A stretch of DNA of 64,000 nucleotides, taken from contig JACMOI010000021.1 of assembly GCA_014378105.1 (NCBI GenBank), positions 1 through 64,000 of the forward strand, written 5' to 3'. Below the pieces are notes generated by a model that made no database searches, was not told the origin of the DNA, and saw nothing but the letters and a program-made list of their open reading frames with translations. The position numbers and the translations under genes were made by a program. Positions 16,740 through 24,238 of this stretch are shown piece by piece. Source of the stretch: Pseudopedobacter sp. (GTDB taxonomy: Bacteria; Bacteroidota; Bacteroidia; Sphingobacteriales; Sphingobacteriaceae). Position 1 is the first letter of the stretch, and every line of letters starts with the position of its first letter.

Positions 16740-17067
16740 TAACAATATTGCAAAACCTACTGTAGCTAACACCACAGTAACCAGAGATTTAAGACAGTTT
16801 GACATTGAAACTCAGAATGTTTACGAGTCTTTAGTAGTCATTAGCAAAAGAGCTAACCAAATTGCTGCTAATATGAAAGAAGAATTACACAGCAAATTAG
16901 CAGAGTTTGCAAGTTCTAATGACAATCTAGAAGAAATTTTTGAAAACAGAGAGCAAATCGAAATCTCTAAATATTACGAAAGAATGCCAAAGGCTTCTTT
17001 AATTGCTATTGACGAATTTATCCATGGTAAAGTTTACCATAGAAATCCGGCTAAAGAACAAAAATAA
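16729..17067 (+). CDS. rpoZ: RNA polymerase omega subunit
   Basis: A 112-residue omega/Rpb6-like protein with the conserved stretch NVYESLVVISKRANQIAANMKEEL, which corresponds to the omega helix that wraps the C-terminal tail of RpoC. Bacteroidota omega proteins are divergent and are often named only as putative, but the gene order bamD-rpoZ-coaBC is well conserved. The N-terminal Asn run (NNNNN) is an unstructured extension. It is co-transcribed with bamD. Confidence 0.85.
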   Translation: MNNNNNIAKPTVANTTVTRDLRQFDIETQNVYESLVVISKRANQIAANMKEELHSKLAEFASSNDNLEEIFENREQIEISKYYERMPKASLIAIDEFIHGKVYHRNPAKEQK

Positions 17068-17085
17068 TTTGTTCTATATTTGAGC

Positions 17086-18291
17086 ATGAGTGTTATGCTT
17101 AAAGATAAAAATATCCTTTTAGGCGTTTGCGGCAGTATAGCGAGCTATAAATCAGCAGAGTTGATCAGGCTTTTAGTGAAAGCTGGCGCAAACGTAAAAG
17201 TGGTCATGACAAAAGACGCTACGTCATTTATTACCCCACTTACACTCGCCACCTTATCCAAGAATCCAGTACTAACAGATTATTATAAAGCCGAAACTGG
17301 TGAGTGGAATAATCATGTAGAATTAGGCTTATGGGCCGATTTAATGATTGTTGCTCCTGCAACGGCAAATACCCTGGCTAAATTTGCGCATGGCTTATGT
17401 GACAACCTATTATCCGCTACTTATTTATCGGCAAAATGTGTGGTTTACCTTGCTCCTGCAATGGATTTAGACATGTGGAAACATGAAGCTACTCAACAAA
17501 ATATTTCTAAATTAATAGGTTTTGGAAATCAAATCATCAAACCCCGACACGGTGAATTAGCTAGTGGTTTAGTGGGTGAAGGACGATTAGCCGAGCCTCA
17601 AGAAATTGTAGATCATCTAAATGATGATCTTAAAAAAAAACTTCCATTAAAAAATAAAAAAGCCTTAGTTACCGCAGGTCCAACTCATGAAGCAATAGAT
17701 CCCGTAAGGTTCATTGGCAACCATTCATCTGGAAAGATGGGTTTTGCTATTGCAGATGAATTGGCAAGTTTAGGTGCTGATGTTACTTTAATTAGCGGAC
17801 CAACAACATTAGCAACCAATAAAAAAAGTATTAAAAGAATAAATATTACTTCTGCAGCCGAAATGTTAGACGCCTGTTTAGCTTCCTTTAATGATGCTGA
17901 TATTTGCATCATGAGTGCAGCTATTGCTGATTATACTCCGATTGAAGTTGCTACGCAAAAAATCAAGAAAAACACAGATGAATTTAGCCTAGCACTTAGG
18001 AAGACTCAAGATGTACTTTTTCAACTCGGTCAACAAAAGAAATCAAATCAAATATTGGTTGGTTTTGCACTAGAGACTAATAACGAAGAAGAATTTGCGA
18101 AACAAAAGCTTCAGAAAAAGAATTTAGATTTTATTGTGTTAAATTCGATGAATGATGAAGGTGCAGGTTTTAAAACCAACACCAACAAAATCAGTATTAT
18201 TGATAAAAGTTTGGTGAAAACCACGTTTGATTTAAAATCTAAAACAGAAGTAGCCAAAGATATCTGCGCTAAAATTATATCCATTTTATGA
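17086..18291 (+). CDS. coaBC: Phosphopantothenoylcysteine decarboxylase/synthetase (CoaBC)
   Basis: A bifunctional enzyme of coenzyme A synthesis. The N-terminal flavoprotein half (CoaC, about residues 1-185) has GVCGSIASYKSAELIRLL, the histidine-bearing WNNHVELG, and APAMDLDMW. The C-terminal half (CoaB) has VTAGPTHEAIDPVRFIGNHSSGKMG, the CTP-binding ligase signature. CoaB joins cysteine to 4'-phosphopantothenate and CoaC decarboxylates the product. A TTG codon two codons earlier is in frame but belongs to TATATTTG (17075-17082), likely a -7 box, so ATG at 17086 (or the next one three codons on) is preferred. The stop overlaps the next start as ATGA. Confidence 0.95.
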   Translation: MSVMLKDKNILLGVCGSIASYKSAELIRLLVKAGANVKVVMTKDATSFITPLTLATLSKNPVLTDYYKAETGEWNNHVELGLWADLMIVAPATANTLAKFAHGLCDNLLSATYLSAKCVVYLAPAMDLDMWKHEATQQNISKLIGFGNQIIKPRHGELASGLVGEGRLAEPQEIVDHLNDDLKKKLPLKNKKALVTAGPTHEAIDPVRFIGNHSSGKMGFAIADELASLGADVTLISGPTTLATNKKSIKRINITSAAEMLDACLASFNDADICIMSAAIADYTPIEVATQKIKKNTDEFSLALRKTQDVLFQLGQQKKSNQILVGFALETNNEEEFAKQKLQKKNLDFIVLNSMNDEGAGFKTNTNKISIIDKSLVKTTFDLKSKTEVAKDICAKIISIL

Positions 18292-19184
18292 AAAAACTCT
18301 TGTTGATCCTATTTCTTTTAGCTGCTTTTCGTGGATTTGGGCAAGATTTAAATGCAAGAGTTCAAATCTTATCTCCTCAAATCCAAAACACCAATAAGCG
18401 TCCTTTAGAAGTATTACAAACTGCAATATCCAATTTTCTCAATAATAAAAAGTGGAGCGATGCTGCGTTTCAAGCTCAGGAAAGAATTGACTGTACTTTT
18501 GTAATTACCTTGAAAGAATGGGATGGTTCCAGTAATTTTAAAGGTGAGGCTCAGATTATCAGCACCAGACCCATCTATGGAACAACCTACAATAGTCCTA
18601 TCTTAAGCATTAATGATAAAAACTTTGATTTTAACTATACAGAGGGGGAACCTTTAGATTTTTCAGATCAAAATTTTACCTCAAACATTAGTTCTTTATT
18701 AGCTTTTTATGCTTACGTAATTATAGGAATGGATGCAGACACCTTTGCCAGTCAGGGCGGCACACCCTATTTTACCAAAGCCCAAACTGTTCTTAATAAT
18801 GCTCAAAATGCTCCTTACATTGGATGGAAAGCCTTTGAAGGATTAAAAAACAGGTATTGGTTGATCGAAAATTTGAATAATAAAAGCTTTGCTCCTTTAA
18901 GACAGCTGCTTTATACCTATCATCGTCAAGGTTTGGATATGATGAGTGATGATCCAAAAAAAGGAAAGAAAAATATTGCAGGTGCTTTACCTGCATTACA
19001 AGAGTTAGATAAACAGAAACAGGGATCAATGCTCAATCAGGTTTTCTTTTCTGCAAAAGCAGATGAAATCGTAGATATATTTAGTAAATCAGACCCTCTT
19101 GAGCGAACTAAAATATTTAATGTGATGGTGGATGTAGATCCGGCCAACACGACTAAATATGAAGAATTAAAATCAGGAAAATAA
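18288..19184 (+). CDS. DUF4835 family secreted protein
   Basis: A 298-residue exported protein with a signal peptide ending near GFGQ and the DUF4835 pattern: LNARVQILSPQIQNTNK near the start, YAYVIIGMDADTFASQGG in the middle, and RQLLYTYHRQGLDMM. The family is restricted to Bacteroidota and almost always lies between coaBC and recN; its function is not known. It overlaps coaBC by four bases and ends six bases before recN. Confidence 0.9.
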   Translation: MKKLLLILFLLAAFRGFGQDLNARVQILSPQIQNTNKRPLEVLQTAISNFLNNKKWSDAAFQAQERIDCTFVITLKEWDGSSNFKGEAQIISTRPIYGTTYNSPILSINDKNFDFNYTEGEPLDFSDQNFTSNISSLLAFYAYVIIGMDADTFASQGGTPYFTKAQTVLNNAQNAPYIGWKAFEGLKNRYWLIENLNNKSFAPLRQLLYTYHRQGLDMMSDDPKKGKKNIAGALPALQELDKQKQGSMLNQVFFSAKADEIVDIFSKSDPLERTKIFNVMVDVDPANTTKYEELKSGK

Positions 19185-19190
19185 TATTGT

Positions 19191-20852
19191 ATGCTGAGCC
19201 GATTGGTGATTAAAAACTATGCTTTAATTGATAACCTAGACATCAGTTTTGATCGAGATTTAAATGTGATTACTGGTGAAACTGGTGCAGGTAAATCTAT
19301 TGTATTAGGTGCTTTAAGTTTGATACTTGGTCAAAGAGCGGATGGAAAGTATTTTTTTAATCAGCAAAAGAAATGTATCGTCGAAGGTTTTTTTAAAATC
19401 AAATCTTATCAAATAAAGAGCTTTTTTGAGGAGTTTGATTTAGATTATGAGGATGAAACCGTATTAAGACGTGAAATTGCCTTAGATGGTAAGTCACGAG
19501 CGTTTATCAACGATACGCCGGTAACCCTGCAAATTCTTAAAGCTCTGGGACAGCAATTAATAGATGTCCACTCGCAACATGCTACTTTAGAAATCAACAA
19601 TTCTGATTTTCAATTATTGGTAGTAGATCTTATGGCGCAACATGATGAGCTTTTACAAGAATATAAATCAGGTTATCAACATCTTAAAAAAAATCAACGT
19701 AAGCTCAAGCAATTAAAAGAAGAAAGCGAAAAGGCTAAAGCCGATCAAGATTATTTTCAGTTTTTATTTGACGAGTTAGAAGGCGCTAATGTACAGTCTG
19801 AAGAGCAAGAAGAATTAGAAAACGAATTGAATAGCTTAACTCATGCCGAAGAAATCAAAAAGAATTTACAATCTGCTACCTTCTTAATTAGCAACAATGA
19901 AAATGCTGCTTATGTACAAATAAAAGAAGCGCTCAGTCAGATCCAAAGTTTAGAAAAATTTCAACCTGCTATCGAAGAATTTGCGACGAGATTAAAAAGT
20001 GCTTTGATAGAAATAAAAGATGTTTCTGATGAATTAGAGACCTTAGAACAAAATACTTCCTTCAATGAATTAAGAGCTAATGAAATCAATGACCGACTAA
20101 GCTTATTATATGGCTTACAGAAAAAGCATCGCTTAAATAATAATCTTGAATTGATAGCTTTTCAAAACGAGTTGAGCGACAAGCTCCATCAGATTCTTTT
20201 TACAGATGAGGACATCATCAGGCTTGAAAATGAAATTGAACTTTTGAGTAAATCGCTTAAAAAGAAAGCACTCATCATCAGCAAGAATAGAAAAGAGATC
20301 ATTCCATCTATAGAAGAATATATCCTAAAAGTATTGGATCAGGTGGGAATGAATAATGCCCAATTAAAAATTGAGCAAAAAGTGTTGGAGGACGAAAAAT
20401 TAGATCAAAATGGTATTGATCAAATCCGTTTCCTCTTTAATGCCAATAAAGGACATCAATTAAGCGAGTTGAATAAGGTAGCATCCGGAGGTGAGCTTTC
20501 TCGATTGATGTTAACTATCAAGTCTTTAATCGCTAAGAGAACTGCATTACCCACCATCATTTTTGATGAAATTGACACGGGTGTTTCGGGTGAAGTGGCT
20601 AACCGTGTAGGAAATATAATGCAAGAACTGGCGAAAGACATGCAGGTCATTACCATCACACATCTTCCGCAAATGGCTAGTAAAGGCAAAGCCCATTATT
20701 TTGTATATAAATTAGTGAAAGATGATTTTACCTACACACAAATTAAAAAGTTGAATACCGAAGAACGCGTGGTTGAAATCGCTAAGATGCTGAGCGGAGA
20801 AAATCCTAAAGCATCAGCATTGCAAAATGCAAAAGAACTTTTGCAAGATTAG
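19191..20852 (+). CDS. recN: DNA repair protein RecN
   Basis: An SMC-like ATPase (553 residues) acting early in double-strand-break repair. The head domain is split: Walker A GETGAGKS at residues 29-36, then a long coiled coil (about 150-370, rich in Glu, Lys and Gln), then the signature ASGGELSRLML and Walker B TIIFDEIDTGVSG, followed by the H-loop ITHLPQMA. It closes the conserved block that begins with bamD. Confidence 0.95.
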   Translation: MLSRLVIKNYALIDNLDISFDRDLNVITGETGAGKSIVLGALSLILGQRADGKYFFNQQKKCIVEGFFKIKSYQIKSFFEEFDLDYEDETVLRREIALDGKSRAFINDTPVTLQILKALGQQLIDVHSQHATLEINNSDFQLLVVDLMAQHDELLQEYKSGYQHLKKNQRKLKQLKEESEKAKADQDYFQFLFDELEGANVQSEEQEELENELNSLTHAEEIKKNLQSATFLISNNENAAYVQIKEALSQIQSLEKFQPAIEEFATRLKSALIEIKDVSDELETLEQNTSFNELRANEINDRLSLLYGLQKKHRLNNNLELIAFQNELSDKLHQILFTDEDIIRLENEIELLSKSLKKKALIISKNRKEIIPSIEEYILKVLDQVGMNNAQLKIEQKVLEDEKLDQNGIDQIRFLFNANKGHQLSELNKVASGGELSRLMLTIKSLIAKRTALPTIIFDEIDTGVSGEVANRVGNIMQELAKDMQVITITHLPQMASKGKAHYFVYKLVKDDFTYTQIKKLNTEERVVEIAKMLSGENPKASALQNAKELLQD

Positions 20853-20872
20853 ATCATGAATCGATATATTTG
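20840..20872 (+). promoter_or_regulatory. Promoter of the YafQ-type toxin-antitoxin pair
   Basis: TTTTG ending at 20843 is followed after 21 bases by TATATTTG (20865-20872), 15 bases before the antitoxin ATG. The -33 part lies inside the end of recN. The match to the Bacteroidota consensus is close. Confidence 0.55.
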
Positions 20873-20887
20873 TAAAAAGAGAAAACA

Positions 20888-21088
20888 ATGACAACGCTAA
20901 CCATACAAATACCTGATGCTGAAACAGAATTGGTGAAGAAAGTTTTGGAAAAGTTTAATGTTAAGATTGTTTCAACAGATCAAAAGACACCTAATAAATT
21001 GACAGTAAAGACAATTGAAGATGCTAAAAACGGAATTGGAATAGATGAACCTATTAAAAATATCCGTTCGTTTCTAACTTCATTATAA
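20888..21088 (+). CDS. Probable antitoxin partner of the YafQ-type toxin (66 aa)
   Basis: A short protein beginning MTTLTIQIPDAETELVKKVLEKFNV, a beta strand plus helix that could form a dimeric DNA-binding N-terminus, followed by a charged, probably flexible tail that would wrap the toxin. I cannot assign it to a named antitoxin family. The call rests on its position: its stop codon shares one base with the toxin start, so the two are translated together, with the antitoxin first as usual for YafQ and RelE modules. A good promoter precedes it, probably subject to autoregulation. Confidence 0.7.
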   Translation: MTTLTIQIPDAETELVKKVLEKFNVKIVSTDQKTPNKLTVKTIEDAKNGIGIDEPIKNIRSFLTSL

Positions 21089-21369
21089 TGTTCACTTTAA
21101 TCCCAACACATCAATTCAAAAAAGATGTTAAAAAGATAATCAAACGCTCTTCAAAAAATATAGACTTAATAACTGACTTTCTTGAAAAACTAGAAATTGA
21201 TGGTGTTAATGCTATAGATAAAAAATACATTCCTCACAAGTTAAGTGGTATTTATAAAGACAATTGGGAGGCACATATTAAGCCCGATTTATTAATTATT
21301 TGGTTTGAAATTAGGAGTGATAAAGAAATTGTACTCGTTAGAATAGGTAGTCATTCTGATTTATTTTAA
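21088..21369 (+). CDS. YafQ-family mRNA interferase toxin
   Basis: A 93-residue RelE/ParE-superfamily toxin. The pattern is that of YafQ: an N-terminal strand and helix (THQFKKDVKKIIKRS), the middle HKLSGIYKDNWEAHIKPDLLIIW, and the end LVRIGSHSDLF, whose histidine matches the catalytic histidine near the C-terminus of YafQ. YafQ cleaves mRNA on the ribosome. The size is normal and the frame looks intact. The genes lie between recN and fabI, both housekeeping, which fits a mobile module that dropped into a neutral spot. Confidence 0.88.
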   Translation: MFTLIPTHQFKKDVKKIIKRSSKNIDLITDFLEKLEIDGVNAIDKKYIPHKLSGIYKDNWEAHIKPDLLIIWFEIRSDKEIVLVRIGSHSDLF

Positions 21370-21485
21370 TTTTAAACCAAATCATCTTTCATTAAAATCT
21401 AAAATTTTATAACCTTTACAATTATTAAATTGTTCTCGCGAATTAAATTGATCAAAGAAAACGCTTACCATAAAACTAAAAAATA

Positions 21486-22307
21486 ATGGCATACAACTTA
21501 CTAAAAGGAAAAAGAGGGATCATTACTGGTGCCTTAGACCAAAATTCTATCGCTTGGAAAGTGGCTGAAAAAGCACATGAAGAAGGTGCAACTTTTGTAT
21601 TGACCAACGCCCCTATCGCGATGCGAATGGGAGAGATAAATAATTTAGCAGAGAAGACAGGATCTCAAATTATTCCTGCTGATGCCACCAATGTAGAAGA
21701 CTTGACTAATTTATTCACTCAGGCTCAAGAAATTCTGGGTGGTAAAATAGATTTCGTTCTTCACTCTATTGGCATGAGTGTAAACATCAGAAAGAAAATT
21801 CCTTATACCGAATCTAATTATGATTACTTCATGAAAGGAATTGATGTTTCTGCGATGTCTTTACACAAAATGTTAGCTGTAGCTAAAAAAATGGATGCCA
21901 TTAACGAAGGTGGCAGTGTAGTTGCGCTAACTTACATGGCTGCACAACGTACTTATCCTTTCTATACGGATATGGCCGATATCAAAGCGATGTTAGAGTC
22001 TATTGCTCGAAGCTTTGGTTACCATTATGGGGTAGATAAAAAAGTACGTATCAATACGGTTTCGCAGTCTCCTACCCGTACAACGGCAGGTTCTGGAATT
22101 AAAGGTTTTGACAATTTCTTTGATTATGCAGATAAGATTGCCCCATTAGGCAACGCTGACGCAGCATCTTGTGCTGATTATTGTATCACTTTATTTTCTG
22201 ATTTAACCCGTATGGTCACCATGCAGAATTTATTCCATGATGGAGGATATTCTTCAACTGGTGTAAGCATGGATGTGATGGATCAGATTGGTGGTGGAGA
22301 AGTATAA
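21486..22307 (+). CDS. fabI: Enoyl-[acyl-carrier-protein] reductase FabI
   Basis: An SDR-type NADH-dependent enzyme of fatty acid elongation (273 residues). FabI markers are the cofactor loop ITGALDQNSIAWKVA, the HSIGMSV stretch and the tyrosine-x6-lysine motif in YTDMADIKAML. The substrate-facing loop TYMAAQRTYPFYTDM fits FabI. The C-terminal part ends in LFHDGGYSSTGVSM. A strong terminator follows. Confidence 0.9.
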   Translation: MAYNLLKGKRGIITGALDQNSIAWKVAEKAHEEGATFVLTNAPIAMRMGEINNLAEKTGSQIIPADATNVEDLTNLFTQAQEILGGKIDFVLHSIGMSVNIRKKIPYTESNYDYFMKGIDVSAMSLHKMLAVAKKMDAINEGGSVVALTYMAAQRTYPFYTDMADIKAMLESIARSFGYHYGVDKKVRINTVSQSPTRTTAGSGIKGFDNFFDYADKIAPLGNADAASCADYCITLFSDLTRMVTMQNLFHDGGYSSTGVSMDVMDQIGGGEV

Positions 22308-22332
22308 TTAACTAACAACAAATATAATATTT

Positions 22333-22365
22333 AAAACCTGATGAGATTTTCATCAGGTTTTTTTA
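22333..22365 (+). terminator. Intrinsic terminator after fabI
   Basis: AAACCTGATGA pairs with TCATCAGGTTT around a GATTT loop and is followed by seven T residues. It is placed right after fabI. Confidence 0.9.
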
Positions 22366-22398
22366 TTTGATATCAAACTAAAAAATTAGTTAATTGCA

Positions 22399-23622
22399 TT
22401 GATGAAAAAATTACTGCTTATTTTTTTTCTTATCGGTATTAGCCGACAAGTATATGCGCAACAAGTTCAATACTTAAGCGGAACGATAAAAGATAATAAA
22501 GGAAATGTATTACCAGGAGCTGGAATTTACATTAGTGGTTATAAAATTGCCACAGTAAGTAACAATGAGGGTAATTATCGTTTACCCCTGCCCTCAGGGA
22601 ATTATGATGTTTTGGTGCAGATGATTGGATTTCTTCCACAAAATCAAAACATAACCATCATAGATCAGGCTATTAAATTAGATATTATTTTAAAAGAGAG
22701 TATAATTTCATTGAATGAAGTAGTTGTTAAACCCGATCCAAACAGGGAGTATTATGTTAATTTTTTCAAAACCAATTTCATTGGGATTACACCAAATGCC
22801 CAACAATGCAAGCTACTTAATCCTTCTGTTTTGAATATAAATTATGATGAAGAGACAGGTATTCTTTTTATTAATTGCACAGATTTTCTGATCATTGAAA
22901 ATAAGGCACTAGGATATAAAATTAAGTACTTAATCAACAATTTTCAATATAACTACAAAACTAAAATAGTTTATTTCGAAGGCTTTCCTGTTTATGAAGA
23001 TTTGGAAGGTAATCGTACAAGAAAAAAAAAGTGGTCTAAAGCTCGTTTAATAGCCTACAATGGTTCTAGTCAGCACTTTTTTAAATCACTATATGACGAG
23101 ACTTCTGAACAAGAGGGATTTAAGATATTTAAAATCCATGAAGAAGTGAATGTGAATCGCCCCGATGAAGAGTTAATTCGACAAAAAATTAAACAATTTG
23201 TCATCTCTAAATCTTCAGCCAGCACTGTAAATAGTGATTCTTTAACCTATTGGATTGGTAAAAAGAATTTACCGAAAACCATCTCTTATTTAGATAAAAA
23301 ACCTGTGCTAACTGATACGCTAGTTCACCATAAAAGCAATTATATTAAATATATAGATTATACAGACATACTCTATATCATCTACACTAAAGAAAAAGAA
23401 GGTTTAGCTTATCAGAATAGCTTCCAAACAAAATCTATAAATACTGCAGATGACTCATCCAATCAATCCTCTATGGTTTATTTATTAATAAGACCTATCT
23501 ACTTTTATGCATTAGGAAACATATACAATCCCAAATCAATACTTTTTGAAGGTTACTGGGCTTGGGAAAAAATTGCAGATAGCGTTCCTATGGATTATAA
23601 GCCAGTAATTAATGCTAATTAA
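22399..23622 (+). CDS. Carboxypeptidase-regulatory-like domain protein, exported
   Basis: A 407-residue secreted protein with signal peptide (ending near VYAQ), a carboxypeptidase D regulatory-like beta sandwich (about residues 27-112: LSGTIKDNKGNVLPGAGIYISGYKIATVSN with GNYRLPLPSGNYDVLVQMIGF), and a long C-terminal region with no motif I know. Such domains are common at the N-terminus of TonB-dependent receptors, but there is no plug or barrel here. It is flanked by terminators and does not appear to be part of an operon. Confidence 0.8.
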   Translation: MMKKLLLIFFLIGISRQVYAQQVQYLSGTIKDNKGNVLPGAGIYISGYKIATVSNNEGNYRLPLPSGNYDVLVQMIGFLPQNQNITIIDQAIKLDIILKESIISLNEVVVKPDPNREYYVNFFKTNFIGITPNAQQCKLLNPSVLNINYDEETGILFINCTDFLIIENKALGYKIKYLINNFQYNYKTKIVYFEGFPVYEDLEGNRTRKKKWSKARLIAYNGSSQHFFKSLYDETSEQEGFKIFKIHEEVNVNRPDEELIRQKIKQFVISKSSASTVNSDSLTYWIGKKNLPKTISYLDKKPVLTDTLVHHKSNYIKYIDYTDILYIIYTKEKEGLAYQNSFQTKSINTADDSSNQSSMVYLLIRPIYFYALGNIYNPKSILFEGYWAWEKIADSVPMDYKPVINAN

Positions 23623-23675
23623 GAAAGCCTTTGATTAACGATTAACCAAAAGCTTTACTATAATTTATTAAAAAT

Positions 23676-24080
23676 TTATTCCTTTGATGGAATCAATACC
23701 AATTTTACAGATAGAACTCCTGGATTGCTAATTTTACTATTGAAATCAGAACTTTGAACTTCTATAATCACTTTTTGATTGGTTGCTGAAAAACTGTAAG
23801 TTAAACCATTGTAGGTTTGAGGTACCGCAATATAAGTAGTTCCATTATCATAAGAAACATACACCAAAACGCCATCATATTTATTCTTATAAGTATCTCC
23901 TTGTAAAAAACTCAAGGAAGCAGCATAAGTATATCCGCCATCTGCAGTTGTCCAACTGCTGTTAGAGACAGAATAGTAAACGGTTTGATTCGGGGTGGTG
24001 TAATATTGTTCGGTAACTTTTCTGCAGGCAGATACTCCAAGTATCGAAAGACCTAAAAATAAAAATAGTAGCTTTTTCAT
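23676..24080 (-). CDS. Unknown small lipoprotein (134 aa)
   Basis: The signal MKKLLFLFLGLSILGVSAC has a lipobox ending at cysteine 19. The rest is a short beta-rich domain with many Ser, Thr and Tyr residues. I recognise no family. It converges with the carboxypeptidase-regulatory protein gene and is downstream of clpC, separated by the clpC terminator. Confidence 0.7.
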   Translation of the reverse strand: MKKLLFLFLGLSILGVSACRKVTEQYYTTPNQTVYYSVSNSSWTTADGGYTYAASLSFLQGDTYKNKYDGVLVYVSYDNGTTYIAVPQTYNGLTYSFSATNQKVIIEVQSSDFNSKISNPGVLSVKLVLIPSKE

Positions 24081-24185
24081 AATGATTTGTTTTTAGTGAT
24101 AGACTGTTGCAACATCAAATAGATTAATTGCGATTAACATATAAACAAAAGACGAGCCATTTCGAATATTGGTTGCATGCTAAAT

Positions 24186-24218
24186 AAAAAAAGCATCCCG
24201 ATTAATCTAGATGCTTTT
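24186..24218 (-). terminator. Intrinsic terminator of clpC
   Basis: Read on the minus strand, AAAAGCATC pairs with GATGCTTTT across a 12-base loop and a T run follows. It lies 21 bases beyond the clpC stop codon. Confidence 0.8.
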
Positions 24219-24238
24219 AAAAATTTCAAAAATAGGTT

